From positions 1 through 28,307 of the forward strand of contig CALZMY010000144.1 of assembly GCA_945788675.1 (NCBI GenBank): a stretch of 28,307 nt of DNA, read 5' to 3'. The notes beneath the pieces were generated by a model, which saw only the letters and a list, made by a program, of their open reading frames with translations, ran no database searches and was not told where the DNA came from. The stretch is from an uncultured Gammaproteobacteria bacterium (GTDB taxonomy: Bacteria; Pseudomonadota; Gammaproteobacteria; SZUA-140). The position numbers and the translations under genes are program-made. How positions within the stretch are numbered: the stretch's first letter is position 1; each line of letters opens with the position of its first letter. This document shows positions 1 through 5,955 of the stretch, in pieces.

Positions 1-1
1 A

Positions 2-919
2 CAGGGAATGCTGACGGCAGAGGGTCCTGATCATTGTGGCGACATCCTGTTTGATGATCTACAAGTGCCAGCTGCAGTATATGAAAAGGTGGTGCCATCG
101 GCCTCGCGTATTGACTATCAATCACTTTCTGCGCTGTTGCCGCGCAGATCCCGCTCGACCCATAAAGGCGATTGTGGCCATGTGCTATTGATTGGCGGCG
201 CAGCAGGGATGAGTGGTGCGGTGCGCATGGCGGGTGAGGCGGCGTTGCGCTGTGGTGCCGGGTTGGTCAGTATTGCGACGGCGCCAGAGCATGCCGCAGT
301 GATTAATCTAACGCGTCCAGAGTTGATGGTGCACGCGGTGAATGGAGGTAATGCGCTGCATCCACTGCTGCAGAAGGCAGATGTCATTGCGATTGGCCCT
401 GGGCTCAGTACCTCCCAGTGGGGGATGGCGATGCTGGATGCGGTGCTGAAGTGTGATGCACCGTTAGTGGTGGATGCCGATGCGTTGAACCTGCTGGCGA
501 TCGAGCCATATATGCGTGATGACTGGGTATTGACGCCGCATTCCGGCGAAGCGGCGCGTCTGTTGAATATCACGACTACAGAAGTGCAGATGGACCGTTT
601 TTTTGCGGCCGATGCATTGCAACGGTGTTACGGTGGCGTTGCAGTATTGAAGGGATGTGGATCGATTGTCGTTGATCAGGATGGCGCGGTGGCGTTGTGT
701 GATGCGGGTAACCCTGGTATGGCGAGTGGTGGGATGGGGGATGTATTGACAGGCGTGATCGCGGCCCTGATCGCACAGGGATTGAATTCGGCAGATGCCG
801 CGAGGCTGGGGGTGTGGCTACACGCCACGGCGGCTGACCAGGCGATTGTGCCAGGTGAGCGCGGACTGCTTGCGAGTGACCTGATGCCGCACCTGCGTAA
901 GCTGGTGAATCGGTTTTGA
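2..919 (+). CDS. nnr: Bifunctional NAD(P)H-hydrate repair enzyme, C-terminal dehydratase part (cut by left window edge)
   Basis: The reading frame is open to the left edge, so this is the 3' part of a longer gene. The first residues match the tail of the YjeF-N epimerase domain, and from about residue 45 the ADP-dependent NAD(P)HX dehydratase domain (ribokinase-like fold) follows. Visible motifs are the Gly-rich GGAAGMSG, the VVDADALN strand, the TPHSGE loop and the GNPGMASGGMGD segment, whose final Asp is the expected catalytic base. The family dehydrates damaged NADHX and NADPHX back to NAD(P)H. The stop overlaps the tsaE ribosome binding region, and nnr-tsaE-amidase-mutL is the classic gammaproteobacterial order, so co-transcription is likely. 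The internal ATG at position 8 is probably not a start, because upstream codons continue the epimerase domain. Confidence 0.93.
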   Translation, partial: QGMLTAEGPDHCGDILFDDLQVPAAVYEKVVPSASRIDYQSLSALLPRRSRSTHKGDCGHVLLIGGAAGMSGAVRMAGEAALRCGAGLVSIATAPEHAAVINLTRPELMVHAVNGGNALHPLLQKADVIAIGPGLSTSQWGMAMLDAVLKCDAPLVVDADALNLLAIEPYMRDDWVLTPHSGEAARLLNITTTEVQMDRFFAADALQRCYGGVAVLKGCGSIVVDQDGAVALCDAGNPGMASGGMGDVLTGVIAALIAQGLNSADAARLGVWLHATAADQAIVPGERGLLASDLMPHLRKLVNRF

Positions 920-930
920 AGGAGAGCGAA

Positions 931-1386
931 GTGGGGCGACACTGGCATGTAACGACGGCCGATGAGATGGAGGCGCTGGGTGGGCGTTTTGCCAATGCAA
1001 TCAACCATGCTGGCGTGATCTTTCTACACGGGCCGCTAGGGGCGGGCAAGACGACCTGGGTACGCGGTTTTCTACGCGCACGAGGCCATGTGGGTGCGGT
1101 TAAGAGCCCTACCTATACCCTGGTGGAGTCGTATCCGCTGGCCGCTGGCACTGTGCATCACTTTGATCTATACCGCCTTGGGGACCCTGAAGAGCTTGAG
1201 TATATGGGGATTCGCGATTATTTTTCTGATGATACGCTCTGTCTGGTGGAGTGGCCGGAGCGAGGTGCGGGGATCATTGGTGCTGCCGATATAGCATTAA
1301 CACTGCTCTATTGTGATAATGGACGTGAGCTGTCAGCTTGTGCCGGGAGTGAAAAAGGGTGTGAAATTTTGTCGCAGTTTGACTGA
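931..1386 (+). CDS. tsaE: tRNA threonylcarbamoyladenosine biosynthesis ATPase TsaE
   Basis: TsaE (YjeE) is the small P-loop ATPase that works with TsaB and TsaD to make t6A37 on ANN-decoding tRNAs. The Walker A motif GPLGAGKT lies near residues 34-41, followed by the family signatures SPTYTLVE, HFDLYRL and LVEWPER. I chose the GTG at 931 (151 residues) because AAGGAGA at 919-925 sits at normal spacing before it. The in-frame TTG at 916 lies upstream of that Shine-Dalgarno sequence and overlaps the nnr stop. It is a typical length for the family. The gene follows nnr with only 11 bases between and is presumably in the same transcript. The last 25 or so residues are not conserved in my memory of the family. 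Confidence 0.95.
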   Translation: MGRHWHVTTADEMEALGGRFANAINHAGVIFLHGPLGAGKTTWVRGFLRARGHVGAVKSPTYTLVESYPLAAGTVHHFDLYRLGDPEELEYMGIRDYFSDDTLCLVEWPERGAGIIGAADIALTLLYCDNGRELSACAGSEKGCEILSQFD

Positions 1387-1588
1387 AAAAAGGAGTGCGA
1401 TTTCATCACGGCTGGATTAATAATGTGGTGCACGGTTTTATTATAGCTCGAATCAATTTGGTCGCTAGTTGTCTTGGGTTATGTGATGTTGATGAGTAGG
1501 TTTGAGGGCTATCTTATTAAAAAACATTGCAATTTACTGATGAATATATTAAAAATACGCATATAGGGGTAAAGTCGGGCCAAGAGTA

Positions 1589-2941
1589 ATGAAAAAATTG
1601 AGTCTCATATTCTTGTTAGCACTACCGTGGGTTTGCTCTGCAGCGGGCATTCAGGTCGACGGGGTGCGTACGTGGCAAGCGCCCGATAACACCCGAGTGG
1701 TGTTCGATGTGAGTAATGCTAATGCCGACTACAAACTGTTTCGTCTCGCCAATCCTCCGCGCCTGGTTATCGATTTTAAGAATACACGCCTGACAGGCCG
1801 AGTACTTAAGCCTGCCGGTGATGATCTTATCCTGAAAAATATCCGTACTGCTGCGCGCCCCAATAATGATCTGCGTGTGGTGCTCGATCTACGCGATCAA
1901 ACTAAATTTAAGAGTTTCCTGTTAAAGCCTTATAAACAATACGGCCATCGTTTAGTGGTTGATTTGTTACATGGAGTGGGGCAATCAAAAGGAGCGACAA
2001 CAGCTTCGAAGAACCCAGCAGCCACCACGACAAAGAAGATTGCAAAAGTACGCAAGCAGCCGGTAGCGCCAAAATTACGAGATCTTGTGATCGCAATCGA
2101 TGCGGGGCATGGTGGTGAAGATCCCGGCGCCCATGGGCCACGTGGCACCAATGAAAAGGATGTGGTTTATGCGATTGCGAAGAAATTAGCTGCATTGATT
2201 AAGAAAGAGAAAGGGATGCGCCCCCTGATGATTCGTGATGGCGATTACTACTTGAGTCTACGTCAACGCACCAAGAAGGCACGTGATAATCGCGCCGATA
2301 TGTTTATCTCTATCCATGCGGATGCCTTCAGGGATAAGCGAGTTTACGGTACTTCAGTCTATATCCTGTCGGAAAATGGGGCGACCAGTGAGGCGGCGCG
2401 CTGGCTGGCGGAAAAAGAGAACGCCTCGGACCTGATTGGTGGCGTGAGTCTTGATGATAAGGACAATATGCTGGCGCGTGTGCTGCTTGACCTGTCGCAG
2501 ACGGCGACCAAGCAGGCAAGTTATGAAGCGGGCCGCGAGCTTTTACAGGAGCTGAGACCGCTTGGAAAACTGCATAAAAAAGAGGTGCAGCAAGCGGCCT
2601 TTGCGGTACTGAAATCTCCCGATATCCCATCGGTACTGGTCGAAACGGCCTTTATCTCGAACCCCAATGAAGAAAAGAAATTGCGCAGCAGCAAGTATCA
2701 GAATGTACTGGCAAAGGCGTTATTGAGGGGGGTTCGCGATTACTTTACCAAAAATGCACCGCCCGGTACGCTTTATGCTATGCGGGCGCGTCAACATGTG
2801 ATCGCCAGTGGCGACACGCTATCTGAGATTGCCCAGCGTTATCACGTGAGTATTGCCAGTATCCGTTCTGAAAACAGGTTGTCAGGGGATGGGGTCAGGA
2901 TTGGGCAGGTATTAAGAATTCCTGCCTTTGGCGATGGTTAG
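1589..2941 (+). CDS. amiB: N-acetylmuramoyl-L-alanine amidase, AmiB type with AMIN and LysM domains
   Basis: This exported zinc amidase cuts the bond between muramic acid and the stem peptide to split septal peptidoglycan. Residues 1-19 form a signal peptide ending near Cys-Ser-Ala-Ala. An AMIN domain (about 20-130) should target the division site. After a basic Ala/Thr/Lys-rich linker comes Amidase_3 (about 165-385), with the four expected zinc or catalytic residues H174, E189, H243 and E352. A single LysM peptidoglycan-binding module closes the protein (about 403-447). At 450 residues this matches E. coli AmiB in architecture, and the position before mutL supports the name. A 202-base gap separates it from tsaE, so it may have its own promoter. 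AmiC is the alternative, but AmiC lacks the LysM domain. Confidence 0.93.
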   Translation: MKKLSLIFLLALPWVCSAAGIQVDGVRTWQAPDNTRVVFDVSNANADYKLFRLANPPRLVIDFKNTRLTGRVLKPAGDDLILKNIRTAARPNNDLRVVLDLRDQTKFKSFLLKPYKQYGHRLVVDLLHGVGQSKGATTASKNPAATTTKKIAKVRKQPVAPKLRDLVIAIDAGHGGEDPGAHGPRGTNEKDVVYAIAKKLAALIKKEKGMRPLMIRDGDYYLSLRQRTKKARDNRADMFISIHADAFRDKRVYGTSVYILSENGATSEAARWLAEKENASDLIGGVSLDDKDNMLARVLLDLSQTATKQASYEAGRELLQELRPLGKLHKKEVQQAAFAVLKSPDIPSVLVETAFISNPNEEKKLRSSKYQNVLAKALLRGVRDYFTKNAPPGTLYAMRARQHVIASGDTLSEIAQRYHVSIASIRSENRLSGDGVRIGQVLRIPAFGDG

Positions 2942-2981
2942 GGCTCGTTAACCCCTATTTAATCCAGTTAAACTGATTGCC

Positions 2982-3473
2982 CTAGGCAACTGAGCGCTTG
3001 AGTCTCTCTATCTCTCTCGCCTGATTTTCAATCATATGCTCCTGGTTCTGGATAATGCCTAGCATTTCACTGGCGCGTGATGTCGGTTGAGTCTGTGTTC
3101 TCTCTGCGAAGATCTGACTAATGATGGTGCGCAGTGCGTGTTCATCACAGGGTTTTTCGATATATCGTATGACTTGTGCTTCGTTGACTGCGCCATAGAG
3201 TGATTCTTTGGTGCAGTAACTACTGACGATAATGCGCGATGTGCGTGGCTGTGATTGCATGAATTTTTTCAGGAAGGTGATGCCGTCCATTTCAGGCATC
3301 ATGTAGTCAGAGATAACTATGTCATAGTCGCTCTGGGTCGATTTCTCGAGCGCGATATGGGCAGAGGTAAAGGCATCAATCTCACAGTCAGGCAACGGCG
3401 TAAGTATCCTTTTCAGCATGCGCAGGCATGGACGCTCGTCGTCGACCAGCAGAATACGATGGGTACGATTCAT
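2982..3473 (-). CDS. Stand-alone response regulator receiver protein with C-terminal coiled coil
   Basis: Residues 5-120 form a CheY-like receiver domain with the acidic pair D11-D12, phosphoacceptor D56 in SDYMMPEMDG, the Ser84-Ser85 switch position and K107 in the EKP turn. The YIEKPCDE segment resembles receivers found in HD-GYP and sensor-associated regulators. No DNA-binding, HD-GYP or GGDEF output domain follows. Residues from about 135 to the end look like a short amphipathic coiled coil (EIERLKR), which may dimerise or dock with a partner. The gene is inserted on the opposite strand between amiB and mutL, convergent with amiB and divergent from mutL. No histidine kinase is adjacent, so the partner is unknown. 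The receiver assignment is firm; the physiological role is not known. Confidence 0.9.
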   Translation of the reverse strand: MNRTHRILLVDDERPCLRMLKRILTPLPDCEIDAFTSAHIALEKSTQSDYDIVISDYMMPEMDGITFLKKFMQSQPRTSRIIVSSYCTKESLYGAVNEAQVIRYIEKPCDEHALRTIISQIFAERTQTQPTSRASEMLGIIQNQEHMIENQAREIERLKRSVA

Positions 3474-3490
3474 TGTGATTACTCACTTTT

Positions 3491-3512
3491 CAGTTTGTCA
3501 GTTTGTCAGTTT
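3491..3512. repeat. Short tandem repeat, CAGTTTGT x 2.75
   Basis: Two full copies of CAGTTTGT and six bases of a third lie head to tail, 18 bases upstream of the response regulator start. Read on the minus strand this gives repeated AACTGACA units, one of which could serve as a weak -35 element. It lies within the 311-base divergent gap at 3474-3784, which otherwise contains no gene, only the candidate mutL -10 box. Confidence 0.7.
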
Positions 3513-3746
3513 CGCGGCTACGGTGGCAATTTATTTGGTGGTGCTATTGCTCATCAGTAGTGTCTTATAGGTGGGCTATCGCCCTCGATATCCCTTATTA
3601 TCGCCCTAAATCGTAAAATCTTGAGTAAAAAGTAGGTGAATAGCCGGCGGCTGGGCATGTGATTGCTAACATGCTGATACATAATGAAGATTAGATAATT
3701 GGGATGCTGAACTGGAGAGATAAAGATATTATTCGGGTGGATTGTT

Positions 3747-3752
3747 TATAAT
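3747..3752 (+). promoter_or_regulatory. Candidate -10 box for mutL
   Basis: A perfect TATAAT lies 32 bases upstream of the mutL ATG, giving an expected leader of about 25 nt. No good -35 hexamer is present at 16-18 bases upstream, so the promoter would need an activator or extended contacts. mutL also has no clear Shine-Dalgarno sequence. Confidence 0.4.
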
Positions 3753-3784
3753 GGCAGCGATCATAAATTGTGGTGTAAATTTTA

Positions 3785-5680
3785 ATGTCTAATCCCAATC
3801 CTGTCGCTGAATCTCAAAACGCCTCGGCGAGACGTATTCATCATTTATCATCTCAGCTGGCGAATCAGATTGCGGCGGGTGAGGTTGTCGAGCGCCCGGC
3901 TTCGGTGGTGAAAGAGTTATTAGAAAATAGTCTGGATGCCGGGGCCACTCAGATTGAGATCGATGTTGAGCAGGGTGGCACACGTCTCATCCGGGTGAGA
4001 GATAATGGCGTCGGTATCCATCGAGATGATCTAGTCATGGCGCTCAATCGGCATGCCACCAGTAAGATCATCGATGCCAGTGATCTGGATGGTATCGTCA
4101 CCCTTGGTTTCCGTGGTGAGGCACTTCCCAGTATCGCTTCGATCTCTCGCATGAGTCTGGTATCGCGTCAGCAGGGTGATGAGAGCGGCTGGCGTGTCAG
4201 CAGTGAAGGTTATGCGCCGGAGGAAGCGGCAGTGCCCTGCGCGCATCCATTGGGGACCACCGTTGAGATTCGAGATCTCTTTTTTAATACCCCTGCACGG
4301 CGGAAATTTCTGCGTACCGAGAAGACCGAGTTCAATCATCTGGAAGAGGTGATTAAGCGCATAGCGCTGAGTCGCTTTGATGTGGGATTGCAGCTCAAAC
4401 ACAATCAACGAGTGGTGTTGTCACTGCGGCCCGTGACTAACAGTGAGCACTATATTGACCGGGTAGAGGCGATTTGTGGTCAGCCATTCAGGCAGAATGC
4501 ATTAGCGATCGAATATGAGGCGGCGGGGCTGCGACTGTGGGGTTGGGTTGCGCTACCGGTATTTTCACGTAGCCAGGCCGATATGCAATATTTCTATGTG
4601 AACGGGCGTGTGATTCGCGATAAGTTGGTGAGCCATGCGATTCGTCAGGCCTATCGCGACGTGCTCTATCATGGACGTCACCCCGCGTTTGTACTTAATC
4701 TTGAGATGTCGCCTGAGCAGGTTGATGTCAATGTCCACCCCACCAAGCACGAGGTCCGTTTTCGTGAGGGGCGACTGGCGCATGATTTTATTTTTCGCGC
4801 AATTCACCGCTCACTGGCCGACGTGAGGCCGGGGGATGCAGAGAGTAGTATCTCGGGCGATCAATTGCCGCCGAGCCTGGGGCCCAATCTGAGCATGCCA
4901 GCCACGCAGGCCTCGCCCCAGGCCTCATCCCAGCCAGGTGCTAGTCTCCGTGGTGCCACGATACCCTATACCCGTCAGTCAAAGATCTCATTAGGGGTGC
5001 GTGAGCCCCAGAATAATGTCTATCAGGCGCTTGCTGAGGCCGCTGCAACAGAGTCGCCAATCGATGCTGAGTCATCAGAGGCTGATGTATCAGAAATACC
5101 GCCGTTGGGGTTTGCGGTGGCGCAGCTACACGGGGTCTATATTCTGGCGCAGAATGAAGCGGGGTTGATCCTGGTGGACATGCATGCCGCTCATGAACGT
5201 ATTACCTATGAATGGATGAAGCAAACGTTTAGTGAGGGAGGGATTAAGTCTCAGCCGCTGTTGGTACCGCTGTCTATTGCAGTTAACCAGAAAGAGGCAT
5301 CATTGGCGGAGGAATTCTCAACGGTATTTGCTTCGCTAGGGTTTGATATTCAGCGCATTGCTCCCGAGACATTAGCTGTACGTGAGGTACCGACGTTACT
5401 CAGTGATGCTGATATTGAAACGCTGGTACGTGATGTGCTGGCCGACATCAATACCTATGGTGAGAGCGTGCGCGTGCAGGAGAGGCTTAACGAGGTGTTA
5501 TCAACGATGGCATGTCATGGTTCTGTGCGCGCCAATCGTATACTGACGTTACCGGAGATGAACGCGTTGTTACGTGATATGGAGCGTACTGAGCGCAGTG
5601 GTCAATGTAATCATGGTCGCCCGACGTGGACACAAATGAGTCTTGCTGAGCTTGATAAGCTTTTTTTACGCGGTAGGTAG
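3785..5680 (+). CDS. mutL: DNA mismatch repair protein MutL, endonuclease type
   Basis: MutL couples MutS mismatch recognition to strand incision. The N-terminal GHKL ATPase is intact: ANQIAAGEVVERP, catalytic E44 in VVKELLENSLDAG, DNGVGI at 73-78 and GFRGEA near 109. A low-complexity Ser/Ala/Pro linker (about 345-430) leads to the dimerisation domain. There D465 to E476 reads DMHAAHERITYE, matching the metal-binding endonuclease motif DxHA-x2-E-x4-E. Supporting cysteine/histidine motifs are ACHGSVRA (C577, H579) and CNHGRP (C608, H610). E. coli MutL lacks this motif and relies on MutH, so this protein probably nicks DNA itself. The start is about 15 residues longer than E. coli MutL, and the ribosome binding site is weak. 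miaA and hfq, which often follow, are absent here. Confidence 0.97.
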   Translation: MSNPNPVAESQNASARRIHHLSSQLANQIAAGEVVERPASVVKELLENSLDAGATQIEIDVEQGGTRLIRVRDNGVGIHRDDLVMALNRHATSKIIDASDLDGIVTLGFRGEALPSIASISRMSLVSRQQGDESGWRVSSEGYAPEEAAVPCAHPLGTTVEIRDLFFNTPARRKFLRTEKTEFNHLEEVIKRIALSRFDVGLQLKHNQRVVLSLRPVTNSEHYIDRVEAICGQPFRQNALAIEYEAAGLRLWGWVALPVFSRSQADMQYFYVNGRVIRDKLVSHAIRQAYRDVLYHGRHPAFVLNLEMSPEQVDVNVHPTKHEVRFREGRLAHDFIFRAIHRSLADVRPGDAESSISGDQLPPSLGPNLSMPATQASPQASSQPGASLRGATIPYTRQSKISLGVREPQNNVYQALAEAAATESPIDAESSEADVSEIPPLGFAVAQLHGVYILAQNEAGLILVDMHAAHERITYEWMKQTFSEGGIKSQPLLVPLSIAVNQKEASLAEEFSTVFASLGFDIQRIAPETLAVREVPTLLSDADIETLVRDVLADINTYGESVRVQERLNEVLSTMACHGSVRANRILTLPEMNALLRDMERTERSGQCNHGRPTWTQMSLAELDKLFLRGR

Positions 5681-5694
5681 CGGCAGTTTTTGAC

Positions 5695-5787
5695 AAGCAA
5701 CTTTTGGGTTGCTGCGAGGTTCCTTAAACTATAAAAAAAGCCCGTGTCGCAAAGGGGAACGATGCGGGGCACGGGCCAAAGTTGCTT
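5695..5787. repeat. Spaced inverted repeat flanking the sRNA/purB terminator
   Basis: AAGCAACTTTTGG at 5695-5707 is complementary to CCAAAGTTGCTT at 5776-5787, apart from one bulged T. A third copy of the right arm core, GTTGCT at 5708-5713, can pair locally with the left arm, giving two mutually exclusive stems. The terminator hairpin lies between the distal arms. Confidence 0.6.
5733..5776 (-). terminator. Rho-independent terminator of the candidate sRNA and/or purB operon
   Basis: Read leftward, GCCCGTG (5776-5770) pairs with CACGGGC (5746-5740) and is followed directly by seven Ts (5739-5733). Inside, CGCA pairs with TGCG, leaving an 11-base loop containing TTCCCC. It ends any leftward transcript, about 180 bases beyond the purB stop. 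Confidence 0.88.
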
Positions 5788-5843
5788 AGACGACGCTTTG
5801 AAGGATAAAGCGGAGGGGGGAGAGTGCCTCCGGCAACCTTCAA
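5733..5843 (-). ncRNA. Candidate CRP-controlled small RNA, about 110 nt
   Basis: This is a prediction from sequence architecture only. Reading leftward from about 5843, the RNA would open with a two-tier hairpin: TTGAAGG (5843-5837) pairs with CCTTCAA (5804-5798), and inside it CGGAGG (5832-5827) pairs with CCTCCG (5816-5811) around a loop with CUCUCCCC. A roughly 20-nt unpaired stretch (about 5797-5777) follows, then the strong terminator hairpin with seven Us. A -10 box (GATAAT, 5855-5850) and a perfect CRP-type palindrome centred at 5883.5 sit at class II spacing upstream. Both loops are C-rich, which would suit pairing with Shine-Dalgarno regions. No open reading frame is evident. It could instead be part of a long purB 3' untranslated region, or both. 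Confidence 0.6.
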
Positions 5844-5849
5844 GACCCT

Positions 5850-5855
5850 ATTATC
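5850..5855 (-). promoter_or_regulatory. -10 box of the candidate sRNA
   Basis: GATAAT on the minus strand (5 of 6 to TATAAT) sits about 7-8 bases before the predicted RNA start near 5842-5843. There is no consensus -35, as expected if the activator site upstream replaces it. Confidence 0.5.
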
Positions 5856-5874
5856 TATACTGACAGCGGGAAAT

Positions 5875-5892
5875 CTGTGAGTCGACTCACAG
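5875..5892. promoter_or_regulatory. CRP/Vfr-type binding site, perfect 18-bp palindrome
   Basis: CTGTGAGTCGACTCACAG is a perfect palindrome that contains the CRP consensus TGTGA-N6-TCACA (5876-5891), with A/T-rich flanks (AAAT and TTT). Its centre, 5883.5, is 41.5 bases upstream of 5842. That is the standard class II activator position for a leftward start there, and the -10 box is within one base of ideal. The plus-strand direction leads only into the 3' end of purB, so a leftward target is more plausible. Confidence 0.62.
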
Positions 5893-5955
5893 TTTGATGC
5901 TTTGGCGTAGATCTGTGTACAGGAAGCTCCCTGAGCACCAGAGTATCGTGAGAAG

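Noticed and set aside
576..1049. 157-residue minus-strand frame across nnr and tsaE
   Set aside because: Fully antisense to two well-identified genes, with Pro/Ser/His-rich composition expected of a shadow frame.
1486..1566. 26-codon frame in the tsaE-amiB gap
   Set aside because: No convincing Shine-Dalgarno, very A/T-rich codons, and no recognisable motif; likely chance.
3474..3490. CRP-like GTGATTACTCAC next to the response regulator start
   Set aside because: The half sites are separated by 4 bases rather than 6, and the match overlaps the translation start region.
5733..5955. 6S, tmRNA or 4.5S RNA in the mutL-purB gap
   Set aside because: The long rod with complementary ends expected for 6S, and the conserved loops of 4.5S or tmRNA, are not present. 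The hairpin-plus-terminator layout fits a regulatory sRNA better.
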